Source: Roseiflexus sp.
GTDB taxonomy: Bacteria > Chloroflexota > Chloroflexia > Chloroflexales > Roseiflexaceae
NCBI GenBank assembly: GCA_017743475.1
Contig: JAGHYV010000010.1
Coordinates: 1 to 64,000, forward strand
Length of the DNA stretch: 64,000 nt
Direction of reading: 5' to 3'
The notes under the pieces are model-generated. The model had not been told where the DNA came from. It was given only the letters and a program-made list of their open reading frames with translations, and did not search any database. Shown in pieces: positions 36,877 to 46,760 of the stretch; the stretch's first letter is position 1, and each line of letters opens with the position of its first letter. A program made the position numbers and the translations under genes.

Positions 36877-37885
36877 TTATGTCGCGGATGGCGGCACCGT
36901 GCTCTGACGCACGATCATCTCGGTCGGCAGGTGAATGGTGCGCAGGGTGTCTTCTGCCGAGAGCGCCAGTGCGAGCGCTTCTGATCCAAGCTGGCTCATC
37001 GGCACGCGCATGGTCGTCAACGCCGGTGTCACATCGGCGGCAATCGGAATGTCATCGAAACTGACAATTGAAATCTGGTCGGGCACAGCGATCCCGTCTT
37101 CCTGCAGCGCAGCGAGCGCGCCGATTGTCATCACATCATTGAGTGCGAAGATCGCCGTGATTGATGGAAAGCGCTCCAACAGGCAGATCGCCGCCTGTGA
37201 ACCGCCATCGCGGGTAAAACTGCAATGATCGCTTCAGGCGGCAACATGATCCCGCCTGCCTGAAGCGCCTGCACAAAGCCGCTGCGCCGATCACAGGAAG
37301 TGGTCAGCAGTGTAGGACTGTCGATCACGCCAAATGAGCGACGCCCCAGATCGAGCAGATAGTGCGCCAGCGCCCGCGCACTGCCGACGTTGTCGGGAAC
37401 AACGGCATCGGCAGCGATATTGTAGCGACTGATGACCGCTACCGTCCTCCCATCGAGACAAATAAGTCGATTGGCTCAGTCATAGGTCGGCGGTAGGCGC
37501 GATCATCAAGATCGCTGCCTGCCAGGATGATCGCCTCGACGCTCTGTGTCTGCAGCGGGTGCACATACTCCAGTTCGCGCTGTGGATCACGGAAGGTATT
37601 GCGTACAATAAATGCCCGGCATCGGTAGCGCTGCGCTGAACGCCCCGTAGGATTTCTGCGTAGTATGGATCGCTGGTGTCATGGACGATCACCCCCACTG
37701 TCTGTGTGAAGGTGCGGGCAAGCGCCTGCGCATGTGCATCAGGGACGTAGTGCAGTTCATACGCGGCAGCTGTAACGCTCGCATGCATCTCATCACTCAT
37801 GGCGCGCGCTGCCGTTGAGCACACGTGATGCAGTAGCCAGCGAAACCCCGGCGCGACGAGCGATATCAGCAAGTGTGACAGCCAT
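36877..37885 (-). pseudogene. LacI-family regulator remnant
   Basis: The N-terminal helix-turn-helix is intact (MAVTLADIARRAGVSLATAS, RVLNGSA). The protein then breaks into at least three further frames: AYELHYVPDAHAQALARTFT and VGVIVHDTSDPYYAEILRGV; DAVVPDNVGSARALAHYLLD and LGRRSFGVIDSPTLLTT; and FPSITAIFALNDVMTIGALA with PDQISIVSFDDIPIAADVTP to the end. The pieces are in correct order, so the damage is small insertions and deletions, not rearrangement. It would have regulated sugar genes, in keeping with the adjacent Gfo/Idh remnant. Confidence 0.9.
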
Positions 37886-38071
37886 AAAGCAGTTCCCGAA
37901 GCACGTTGCCCTTACAGGAGATCGCCGATCAGTTCGCGACAGGGTATAATACAAACAGGATCCGCAATCACCCCTCAAACAGCATGGCGCTGCTAGGTGT
38001 TTGCACCAGACGTATCGCTATGCAAACCTGCCAGCCGTGCGTGAACAGTGGCGAGAGAAAGGCGAGAGACA

Positions 38072-38932
38072 GTGGATACACCTGTCGAACATCATTATCT
38101 CCGCATTAACGGCATTCGCTTCCATGTCGTCCGCGCAGGGTGTGGGGATCGCCTTCTCCTGCTTTTGCATGGTTTTCCAGAGTTCTGGTGGTCATGGCGT
38201 CATCAGATCGATGCACTTGCCGATCGCTACACCATCGTTGCGCCCGATCTGCGCGGCTACAATGAAACCGAGAAACCTGCTCGCGGCTACGAACTACCGG
38301 TACTGGTGCAGGATGTGGTTGAACTGATTCAGGCGCTTGGCTTTCAGCGGGCATACGTTGCCGGGCACGACTGGGGTGGTATGATCGCCTGGTCGCTGGC
38401 GATTGCGCATCCGGAGCGCGTCGAACGATTGATCGCCCTGAATATGCCGCATCCGGCGCGTTTCTATCAGGAACTGTGGCAGAATGCAGAACAGCGCCGT
38501 CGCTCGCGGTATATTCTCTTTTTTCAGATCCCCTGGCTGCCTGAACGTGTGCTGAGTGCGCGCAACGGTGCGGCGTTCGACCGCATTTTTCGTTCAACGC
38601 CGATTGATCGAACTGTGTTCGACGATGAGACGATTCGCTGCTATAAACAGGCAATGGCGCGCCCCGGCGCACTGACCGCTGCGCTCAACTACTACCGCGC
38701 AATGGGACGGTACGGCGCAGGAGATCTGTTTCGCGGCACAGGCATGCGGGTCACCGTACCGACGTTGTTGATCTGGGGTGAGCAGGATGTCGCTTTTGCG
38801 CCGGAGGTCGTCCGAGGTACGGAGCGTTTCGTTCCCGATCTGCGCATCTGCATGCTGCCACATGCGTCACACTGGGTGCAGCAGGTTGCGCCGCGCGAGG
38901 TCAATGCTGCTCTGCGCGCATTCCTGGAATGA
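38072..38932 (+). CDS. Alpha/beta hydrolase, epoxide hydrolase-like
   Basis: A 286-residue alpha/beta hydrolase. LLLLLHGFPEFWWSWRHQID carries the HGFP oxyanion element, VAGHDWGGMIAWSLA the Asp nucleophile typical of epoxide hydrolases and haloalkane dehalogenases, LLIWGEQDVAFAPEV the acidic residue and LPHASHWVQQ the catalytic His. The HGFPE-W pattern favours epoxide hydrolase. I prefer the GTG at 38072 after an AAGGCGAG site; a GTG at 38048 would add eight residues. A TATAAT at 37945-37950 may serve it. It is divergent from the dead LacI gene. Confidence 0.87.
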   Translation: MDTPVEHHYLRINGIRFHVVRAGCGDRLLLLLHGFPEFWWSWRHQIDALADRYTIVAPDLRGYNETEKPARGYELPVLVQDVVELIQALGFQRAYVAGHDWGGMIAWSLAIAHPERVERLIALNMPHPARFYQELWQNAEQRRRSRYILFFQIPWLPERVLSARNGAAFDRIFRSTPIDRTVFDDETIRCYKQAMARPGALTAALNYYRAMGRYGAGDLFRGTGMRVTVPTLLIWGEQDVAFAPEVVRGTERFVPDLRICMLPHASHWVQQVAPREVNAALRAFLE

Positions 38933-38972
38933 CCAGGCGCGCCTGAGCATGAGCGCATGTACCGGTGAAACT

Positions 38973-39824
38973 ATGGCTATCGTCTATCGTCGCATCGAAA
39001 CTATCGACGAATACCGCGCCGTCGAAGACCTTCAGGCGCAGGTGTGGGGCAGCGATGCACGTGATGTCGTTCCGCTCCATCTGCTGCTGACTGCCAATAA
39101 GAACGGTGGGCTGGCGCTCGGTGCGTTTGATTCCGATCTGGCGCCGCCGGGCGATCTGATCGGCTTTGTGTTCGGTTTCGTCGGTCTCACGGCAGCGGGA
39201 CAGATCAAACACTGTTCGCACATGCTCGGCGTGCTGCCGCAGTATCGTGATCGGGGGATCGGTGAGGAACTCAAGCGCCGTCAGCGTGACGTCGTGCTTG
39301 CGCAGGGCATCACGTTGATGACCTGGACGTTCGATCCGCTCCAGAGTCGGAATGCGCGCCTGAACCTGCGTAAACTTGGCGCCGTATGTCACACATATGC
39401 GCGTAATCTGTACGGCACGATGAGCGACCGGCTGAACGCCGGGGTTCCCAGTGATCGTTTCGAGGTGGAATGGCATCTGGCATCGCGGCATGTCGAAGCG
39501 CGTCTGGCGCGCGCCGAACCTGAGCCAGACCTTGCGACGCTGCTCGCTGAGGGCGTACCGGTACTGAACCCGGCATCCCTCGGCGCCGCCGACGATGCGC
39601 CCGCTCCGGTTTGCTGCGATCCGTCTGGCGCTCGCGTCCTTATTCGCTTCCCGACCAACATTCAGGCACTCAAAATGACACGACCTGCAGAAGCGCTGAC
39701 CTGGCGCATGCAGGTGCGCGATCTGTGCGAACGGTCGTTTGCCGCCGGTTATACGATTACTGACGCTTTTACCGCAGGAGCGTGCAGTTACTACCTGCTG
39801 CACCAGCACTGGAGCATTGTATGA
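38973..39824 (+). CDS. GNAT-superfamily acetyltransferase (COG3375-like)
   Basis: A 283-residue predicted N-acyltransferase. The N-terminal half has the GNAT core with MLGVLPQYRDRGIGEELKRR, matching the acetyl-CoA pyrophosphate loop (R/Q-x-x-G-x-G/A), followed by MTWTFDPLQSRNARLNLRKLG. The C-terminal part is family-specific. It starts about 40 bases after the hydrolase and overlaps the next gene, an enolase-superfamily enzyme, by ATGA. Proteins of this kind are often coupled with N-acylamino-acid racemase/o-succinylbenzoate synthase genes, suggesting joint work on an N-acyl amino acid (inference). An ATG at 38949 is also possible. Confidence 0.8.
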   Translation: MAIVYRRIETIDEYRAVEDLQAQVWGSDARDVVPLHLLLTANKNGGLALGAFDSDLAPPGDLIGFVFGFVGLTAAGQIKHCSHMLGVLPQYRDRGIGEELKRRQRDVVLAQGITLMTWTFDPLQSRNARLNLRKLGAVCHTYARNLYGTMSDRLNAGVPSDRFEVEWHLASRHVEARLARAEPEPDLATLLAEGVPVLNPASLGAADDAPAPVCCDPSGARVLIRFPTNIQALKMTRPAEALTWRMQVRDLCERSFAAGYTITDAFTAGACSYYLLHQHWSIV

Positions 39825-40933
39825 GGATCGAATCAATCACCCTGCACCATATCGATATGCCGCTGGTGGCGCCGTTCGAGACTAGTTTCGGGCGTGAGAC
39901 GCACCGCCCGTGCATTCTGGTCGAGATGCGTGCAGATGGACGAACTGGCTGGGGCGAATGCGTTGCCGGTGCAGGACCCTGGTATGCGTATGAAACCATT
40001 GGCACTGCCTGGCACATTATTGGTGAGTTTCTGGCTCCGATGTTGATCGATCAGGATATCGACTCGCCTGAATCTCTTGTTGAACGGTTTGCTCACGTGC
40101 GCGGTCATCCAATGGCGCGCGCTGCCGTCGAAGCCGCGTTCTGGGACATTTTTGCTCAGGCGCACGGCGTATCGCTGGCGCGACTTATCGGCGCGACGCG
40201 GCAACGGGTGTCGGTGGGGGTGAGCGTTGGAATCGAACCGACACTCGCTGCCCAACTCGAACGGATTGCGCAATTTGTTGAAGCCGGATATGCGCGCATC
40301 AAACTGAAGATCAAACCGGGATGGGATGTTGCTGTCGTACGCGCAGTCCGTGAGCGCTGGCCCGATATTGCGTTGCAGGTGGACGCCAATTCAGCGTATA
40401 CCCTTGCTGATGCACCGGTGTTTCGTGAACTGGACGAGATGGACTTGCTGCTGATCGAGCAACCGCTGCACCACGAGGATATGGTCGATCACGCGCGCCT
40501 TCAGTCGCAACTGCGAACCCCTATCTGTCTCGATGAAAGCATCCACTCGCCCGATCATGCCCGCTGGGCGCTCGATATCGATGCCTGCCGCGTAATTAAC
40601 ATCAAGATCGGGCGGGTTGGCGGGTTGACCGCTGCGCGTCAGATCCACGATCTGTGCGCCAGTCGCGGCGTACCGGTCTGGTGCGGCGGCATGCTAGAAA
40701 CGAATGTGGGGCGTGCGGTGAACCTGGCGCTGGCAGCGCTGCCCAACTTTACGCTGCCCGGTGATATTTCCGCCTCGGCGCGCTACTATCACTACGACAT
40801 TGCGACACCCGACTTTGTGTTGAACGATGACTCGACCATCACCGTTCCCGATACACCTGGCACAGGCGTCGTCGTTCTGCCGGAGCGCCTGCGCGCCGTA
40901 CAGGTGCGCGAGATGACAATTGGGAAAGGATGA
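39821..40933 (+). CDS. menC: o-Succinylbenzoate synthase / N-acylamino-acid racemase
   Basis: A 370-residue enolase-superfamily enzyme. The catalytic Lys lies in YARIKLKIKPG (KxK), metal ligands in LQVDANSAYT (Asp), LLIEQPLHHED (Glu) and TPICLDESIHS (Asp), and the second Lys in VINIKIGRVGG. The family performs o-succinylbenzoate synthesis for menaquinone and, in many members, N-succinylamino-acid racemisation. Linkage to a GNAT protein instead of other men genes favours the racemase role, so the symbol is tentative. The start overlaps the GNAT stop. Confidence 0.82.
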   Translation: MRIESITLHHIDMPLVAPFETSFGRETHRPCILVEMRADGRTGWGECVAGAGPWYAYETIGTAWHIIGEFLAPMLIDQDIDSPESLVERFAHVRGHPMARAAVEAAFWDIFAQAHGVSLARLIGATRQRVSVGVSVGIEPTLAAQLERIAQFVEAGYARIKLKIKPGWDVAVVRAVRERWPDIALQVDANSAYTLADAPVFRELDEMDLLLIEQPLHHEDMVDHARLQSQLRTPICLDESIHSPDHARWALDIDACRVINIKIGRVGGLTAARQIHDLCASRGVPVWCGGMLETNVGRAVNLALAALPNFTLPGDISASARYYHYDIATPDFVLNDDSTITVPDTPGTGVVVLPERLRAVQVREMTIGKG

Positions 40934-40969
40934 GACTGTTACCCTGCCATTTCCTGGCAATGTCTGCAT

Positions 40970-42055
40970 TTATGCTGCGACCATCACTCCAACCGCCTCT
41001 TCCAGTGATGTGAACCCGTCACGGCGCAACCGGCGTGCAAGCCCCTGCTTGATGTCGCGTGCGATTGCAGGTCCTGCGTATACCATGCCGGTATAGATCT
41101 GGATCAACCGCGCGCCTGCGCGAATGTGCTGATATGCGTCCTCTGCCGTGACAATGCCGCCGACACCGATCACCGGTGGCGTTCCGTGCGTCATGCGGTA
41201 GATCGCGCCGATGACCTGACGTGTGTGCTGCGTCAGTGGACGACCGCTCAATCCGCCGGTTTCGATTGCCAGTCGGCTGTGCAGACCATCACGCGCCAGG
41301 GTTGTGTTGGTCGCAATGAAGGCTGCAATACCGGCGTCGCAACCGGCACGCACGACTGCTTCGAGTTGATCCGGGGTCTCGTCGGGCGACACCTTCAGCG
41401 CAATCGGACGCGGGTGTGGCAGAGCGCGGTTGAGTCGCGTCAGTTCGCGCAGGAGCGTCTCGAGCGCTGCACGTTCGTGCAGGCGACGCAAGCCCGGCGT
41501 ATTCGGTGATGAGATATTGACCGCCACATAGTCGGCGAGTGGCGCCAGTGCAACGAAGGTTGCGACATAATCTTCAACAGCGCGTTCCAGTGGCGTGTCG
41601 CGATTTTTGCCGATATTGACGCCAACGATGACATCGCGTGAGCGACGTGCGCGCAACGCACGCGCAACTGCAACCATGCCCGGACTGTTGAAGCCGAGAC
41701 GGTTGATCAGCGCAGCATCCTCCGGTAGACGAAAGAGGCGTGGACGCGGGTTTCCGGGTTGCGGGCGTGGTGTAACTGTGCCAGCTTCGATATGACCGAA
41801 ACCAAGGACCGCCAGCCCATCAACCAGATCGGCGCATTTGTCGAACCCGGCAGCGACGCCGACCGGATTGGCGAAGTGCAGCCCCGACCAATCGACTGCC
41901 AGGATAGGATCCTCCCAGGCATACAGCGCACGGATCAGACGCGGCAACAACGGCGCACGACTCGTCACCCGCAGCGCCTTCGCTGTCAGATCATGGGCGC
42001 GCTCGGCGTCGAGGCGGAATAAAAGAGGGCGAATAAGACTGTAGAACAAGGTCAT
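40970..42055 (-). CDS. pyrD: Dihydroorotate dehydrogenase, class 2
   Basis: Oxidises dihydroorotate to orotate in pyrimidine synthesis. The 361-residue protein has a hydrophobic N-terminal helix region (FYSLIRPLLFRLDAERAHDL) typical of quinone-linked class 2 enzymes, the catalytic Ser in AVNISSPNTPGLRRLH, IATNTTLARDG, GGLSGRPLTQHT and GVGGIVTAEDAYQHIRAGA (FMN phosphate). Class 1B enzymes have Cys at the Ser position. I chose the ATG at 42055 (AGGAACC upstream); the longer frame is not family-like. It is the last gene of the pyr operon, just after a PyrK-like gene, which is an unusual pairing. Confidence 0.93.
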   Translation of the reverse strand: MTLFYSLIRPLLFRLDAERAHDLTAKALRVTSRAPLLPRLIRALYAWEDPILAVDWSGLHFANPVGVAAGFDKCADLVDGLAVLGFGHIEAGTVTPRPQPGNPRPRLFRLPEDAALINRLGFNSPGMVAVARALRARRSRDVIVGVNIGKNRDTPLERAVEDYVATFVALAPLADYVAVNISSPNTPGLRRLHERAALETLLRELTRLNRALPHPRPIALKVSPDETPDQLEAVVRAGCDAGIAAFIATNTTLARDGLHSRLAIETGGLSGRPLTQHTRQVIGAIYRMTHGTPPVIGVGGIVTAEDAYQHIRAGARLIQIYTGMVYAGPAIARDIKQGLARRLRRDGFTSLEEAVGVMVAA

Positions 42056-42087
42056 TGTCAGGTTCCTGGTGAATGGCGATACAACCC

Positions 42088-42876
42088 CTAACCCCCGACC
42101 TCGCGCAAATCGAACCATGGTCCCTCGACGCAAGGCAGGCGAACTCTGCCTCGCAGTTCGACAGCACACGTTCCACACGCGCCGAACCCGCAGCCAGGCG
42201 GCGATTCGATAAGCATCTGCGCAAACCCGCGTGCCCAGCGGAGACGGACGGAGCGCATGATCCGCCCTAACTCCATGAGCGCCTCTTGCGGCAATGCTGC
42301 CACGACCGCGTCTGCCCATGCCAGCATCGAAGTTTTATCTGTTGGCTGCAGCACTGCTGCAACGGAAGCTGCAACATTCGTGTCCACTGTTGTGACATAC
42401 TCGATTGCGGAGGGAAGCAGAAAGGGCGGCGGCAGGCATTCCTGGTCATCAGCGAAGGCGAAAAGGGTCACAGCAGCGCAGGGTGCCGCGAGGCGTGCTA
42501 TGAAGATCAGCGCAGCAAGCCTTGCACCGGCGCCAATCAGCAACAGATTGCACTGGCGATCATTCAGGGGGAAGGGACGCCCAGACAACCCCACGACATC
42601 GAGGGTTTCGCCTGGCAAACGACACGCCAGCCATGCTAGTCCTGGCTCGTGCGGTTCATAGAGCAACGCCAGCTGCCCAATTTCCGGCATCGTTGCAGCC
42701 AGAAAGAGCGGGCGACGCAACAACCGATATTGGTCATCGGGATCGTCGCAGCGCACCAGCAGCGCATGACCGGGGCGCGCATCACGCGCCAGATCGGGAG
42801 CGTGCAGCGCAAGCCAGCGGAGGCGTGCTGTCAACTGGCGATGGTCAGCGATTACAAGTGTGTGCTGGCGTGCCAT
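42088..42876 (-). CDS. PyrK-like iron-sulfur flavoprotein
   Basis: A 262-residue protein resembling the electron-transfer subunit of class 1B dihydroorotate dehydrogenase. LLRRPLFLAA fits the FAD-binding RRP motif, LLLIGAGARLAALIFIARLA the NAD-domain glycine loop, and the C-terminus carries four Cys (CGFGACGTC with a later LPC) for a [2Fe-2S] cluster. Its start overlaps the pyrC stop (TAATG). The partner PyrD in this operon is class 2 by its catalytic Ser, which normally uses quinone, so this protein may have changed role or serve another oxidoreductase. Confidence 0.8.
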   Translation of the reverse strand: MARQHTLVIADHRQLTARLRWLALHAPDLARDARPGHALLVRCDDPDDQYRLLRRPLFLAATMPEIGQLALLYEPHEPGLAWLACRLPGETLDVVGLSGRPFPLNDRQCNLLLIGAGARLAALIFIARLAAPCAAVTLFAFADDQECLPPPFLLPSAIEYVTTVDTNVAASVAAVLQPTDKTSMLAWADAVVAALPQEALMELGRIMRSVRLRWARGFAQMLIESPPGCGFGACGTCAVELRGRVRLPCVEGPWFDLREVGG

Positions 42877-44369
42877 TACTCGCCATTCTCGTTGCCAAGG
42901 ATTCCTTCGAGCCGCGACGCCTGCTGCAAAGCGCCAGTGCTGACGCCAAAATTGCCACGGCGGAACACGATCTGCCCGCGGTACATCGTCAGCATTACCT
43001 GTCCTTTGAGACGTTGACCGGCAAGCGGCGTATTACGCCCTTTTGAGAAAAACTTCGCAGGATCGACAGTCCATGGCGAGTCCGGGTCAAAAATAACGAT
43101 GTCTGCTGGCGAACCCGGGCGCAGTGTTGCTGGCGCACGTCCAAGCACCGTCGCCGGACCCTCGGTGAATTTGGCAACCAGATCGACCAGGTCGAGTTTC
43201 CCGCGGTGCACAAGGGTCAATGCCAGCCCCAGCGCCGTTTCGAGACTGCTGATGCCCGGTGCGGCCAGGCGGTACTCACACTCTTTATCAACTGCGCTCT
43301 GCGGTTCATGATCCGATGCAATAGCATCAATCGTCCCATCGCGCAATCCTTCAATCAACGCCTCCACATCCTGTTCAGTGCGCAGTGGCGGTCTCACGCG
43401 CGTTGATGTGTGGTAGGGTGGTAACATTGTTGGTCTGAGACGCGACGGAAGATCGAGACCATCCTCATTTGCATCAGTACGCTCGCGTCCCCCGCGATAT
43501 CCTGATTTTCCCTCGCCGTATGGTGTATCGAGATTGCCCAGAACCCAGCGATCGGTCAGCGTCAGGTGATGCGGCGTTACCTCGGCGGTTACGCGCACAC
43601 CGCGCGCTTTCGCGGCGCGGATAAGCGCAACGCTTCCGGCAGTGCTGACATGGCAGATATGCAGATGCGCCCCGGTCATTTCTGCCAGCGCAATATCACG
43701 CGCAACTATGGCTTCCTCGGCGGCAGCCGGGTACCCCGGCAAACCGAGGCGGATACTGACGGCACCTTCATGCATGCCCCATCCACGGGTCAGGCGCACA
43801 TCTTCGCAATGCGCCATGATTGGCGTGTCGAGCATTGCCGCATACGCCAGCGCGTTCCGCATTACTGCTGCGTCCATTACGGCGTTTCCCTCATCAGAAA
43901 AGCCGACGCATCCAGCTTCAACGAGCTCCGCCATTTCGGTAAGCGTCTGCCCAGCGCGCCCAATGGTGATTGCGCCAATTGGCTCGACGCGCACCACGCC
44001 GCGTCGCCGCGCAATGTCACGGATCTGACGCGCCACCGCAGCGCAGTCGATAGGTGGGCGCGTGTCTGGCATCACGCACAGCGTGGTAAATCCGCCAGCG
44101 GCTGCTGCTTTCGTTGCGGTTTCGATCGTCTCCTTCTGCTCCTCGCCCGGTTCACGCACGTGGGCATGCAGGTCGAGGAAGCCGGGAGCAATCACCGCGC
44201 CGCGCGCATTGATCACCTCAGTGTGGTCATCGAGTGGCTCCGGCGCAATAGTAAGATCGGCAAGATCGATCACCTGAACGACCTTACCGTTTTCGACCAG
44301 CACGTTGCCGATGGTGGCAACGCGCCGTGCCGGATCGATAATCGAACCATTCTTGATCAGATACCGCAT
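42876..44369 (-). CDS. pyrC: Dihydroorotase
   Basis: Cyclises carbamoyl aspartate to dihydroorotate. The 497-residue amidohydrolase has APGFLDLHAHVREPG (two His metal ligands), TTLCVMPDTRPP, MAHCEDV, HLHICHVSTAGSV, VTAEVTPHHLTLTD and the catalytic Asp in AIASDHEPQS. It is longer than usual because of an insertion of about 35 residues between LGNLDTPYGEG and TMLPPYHTSTRVRPPLRTE, rich in Arg, Gly and Asp. The ATG at 44369 is chosen by homology to the family start (MRYLIKNGSIIDPA); the open frame extends upstream into pyrB. It lies 11 bases after pyrB. Confidence 0.93.
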   Translation of the reverse strand: MRYLIKNGSIIDPARRVATIGNVLVENGKVVQVIDLADLTIAPEPLDDHTEVINARGAVIAPGFLDLHAHVREPGEEQKETIETATKAAAAGGFTTLCVMPDTRPPIDCAAVARQIRDIARRRGVVRVEPIGAITIGRAGQTLTEMAELVEAGCVGFSDEGNAVMDAAVMRNALAYAAMLDTPIMAHCEDVRLTRGWGMHEGAVSIRLGLPGYPAAAEEAIVARDIALAEMTGAHLHICHVSTAGSVALIRAAKARGVRVTAEVTPHHLTLTDRWVLGNLDTPYGEGKSGYRGGRERTDANEDGLDLPSRLRPTMLPPYHTSTRVRPPLRTEQDVEALIEGLRDGTIDAIASDHEPQSAVDKECEYRLAAPGISSLETALGLALTLVHRGKLDLVDLVAKFTEGPATVLGRAPATLRPGSPADIVIFDPDSPWTVDPAKFFSKGRNTPLAGQRLKGQVMLTMYRGQIVFRRGNFGVSTGALQQASRLEGILGNENGE

Positions 44370-44380
44370 AGGAACTCTTT

Positions 44381-45337
44381 TCACTCGCCAGAGAGACGGT
44401 AGAGCAACGCCATCCGCACCGCCACTCCATTCGCGACCTGATCTTCGATCACGGATTGGGCTGATGTGGCGACATCGGGCATGATCTCGACGCCTTCGTT
44501 CATCGGACCGGGATGCATTACTAGGCAATGGGGTGCTGCACGCGCCACACGCTCGGCAGTGATTGCAAAAAAGCGAGTATACTCCCGCAGTGAGGGGAGC
44601 AACCCTGCTTCCATTCGCTCCTTCTGTAGGCGCAGGGTCATGATCACATCGGCATCTTTGACGCATTCGTCCAGGTTGCTGGTGATCGTCAAGTCGGGCC
44701 AGGTCGCTTTCCAGAACGACTCCGGCCCGATCAACGTCTGCGGCGCGCAGAGTATCACCGAAGCGCCCATACGGGTGAATCCCCATAGATTGGATCGTGC
44801 GACGCGACTGTGCAGAATGTCGCCGACGATCACTACCTTGAGACCTTCGATGCGCCCCAGTCGCTGCCGCACAGTGAAGAGATCAAGGAGCGCCTGGGTC
44901 GGGTGCGCGTGTCGTCCATCGCCAGCGTTGATCACCGAGCCGCGAAAATACTGTGCTGCCAGATATGGTGCACCCGACTCACTGTGGCGCATGATCAGTA
45001 TATCGGCACCGAGCGCCTGTAATGTTCGCACTGTGTCGATCAACGATTCGCCCTTCTCGACACTGCTGCCGCGCGCTGTGAAGTTGACGACATTGGCGGA
45101 GAGCGCTTTCCCGGCAAGCTCGAACGAAATCCGGGTGCGGGTGCTCTCCTCGAAGAACATGTTGACAATCGTTTTACCACGCAGGGTCGGCACCTGCTTG
45201 ATTGCCCGTCCAAGCACTTCTTTCATGCTGACGGCGGTTTCAAGAATCTCTTCAATCTCCTCAGGGGAGAAATCGTCGAGATCAAGCACATGTCGGCGAC
45301 GATGCCGTCGTTTTCCTGCTTCTGCAGGTACGCTCAT
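44381..45337 (-). CDS. pyrB: Aspartate carbamoyltransferase catalytic chain
   Basis: Makes carbamoyl aspartate. The 318-residue protein has NMFFEESTRTRISFELAGK (carbamoyl-phosphate loop), SSVEKGESLIDT, ILIMRHSESGAP, AGDGRHAHPTQALLDLFT and VMHPGPMNEGVEI. There is no regulatory chain gene (pyrI). It lies 13 bases after pyrR. Confidence 0.96.
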   Translation of the reverse strand: MSVPAEAGKRRHRRRHVLDLDDFSPEEIEEILETAVSMKEVLGRAIKQVPTLRGKTIVNMFFEESTRTRISFELAGKALSANVVNFTARGSSVEKGESLIDTVRTLQALGADILIMRHSESGAPYLAAQYFRGSVINAGDGRHAHPTQALLDLFTVRQRLGRIEGLKVVIVGDILHSRVARSNLWGFTRMGASVILCAPQTLIGPESFWKATWPDLTITSNLDECVKDADVIMTLRLQKERMEAGLLPSLREYTRFFAITAERVARAAPHCLVMHPGPMNEGVEIMPDVATSAQSVIEDQVANGVAVRMALLYRLSGE

Positions 45338-45350
45338 GTCTCAGAACTCC

Positions 45351-46345
<995 letters not shown>

Positions 46346-46417
46346 TGTCCTGCTCCTTTCCCGAAACATTGCGGACAGCTCTGTGCTGTGGAACAGCGCA
46401 GCGCGCGATTCGGTCGT

Positions 46418-46446
46418 ATAATACGGGAGATCAGACAGATTGACAA
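46418..46446 (-). promoter_or_regulatory. Promoter of the pyr operon
   Basis: On the minus strand TTGTCA (46441-46446), a 17-base spacer and TATTAT (46418-46423). It gives a leader of about 65 bases before the SRPBCC start. It overlaps the sequence just before the folK remnant on the other strand. Confidence 0.7.
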
Positions 46447-46468
46447 TCGATCAACGCTTTCTGGATCA

Positions 46469-46715
46469 ATGGCGCAGCGTGAAACAACCATCTACATCGG
46501 ACTTGGCAGCAACATTCATTGGTGATCGCGTTGCCAGGCTACAGGAAGTAGTTGTGCATTTGAGCCGGGTCATCAAGGTCACGCGCGCCTCAAGCCTGTA
46601 TGTGCACATCCCTCACCCGCGTCTGGCTAAGCGCGCATTCGTCCTGAAGCCGCTTGCTGAACTTGCGCCCAACCTGATGCACCCGGTGTTGTACTACGTC
46701 GATGATGCCGACTAG
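46469..46715 (+). pseudogene. folK: folK (HPPK) remnant with internal deletion
   Basis: The N-terminus is recognisable (ATG at 46469; TTIYIGLGSNI), then the frame shifts near 46520 and continues GDRVARLQEVVVHLSRVIKV, RASSLYVHI. The sequence then jumps directly to the C-terminal HPRLAKRAFVLKPLAELAPN. About 60-70 residues are missing, including the catalytic segment with the family RWGPRxIDLDI motif. It cannot encode a working pyrophosphokinase. The cell must use another folK or obtain folate differently. Confidence 0.88.
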
Positions 46716-46760
46716 GTGAAACTGTACGATCCAGGCGCCTGATGCCGATGCCGCCAGGCA

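Noticed and set aside
46346-46417. PyrR attenuator in the pyr leader
   Set aside because: The leader is only about 65 bases, with no terminator or antiterminator pair that I can see.
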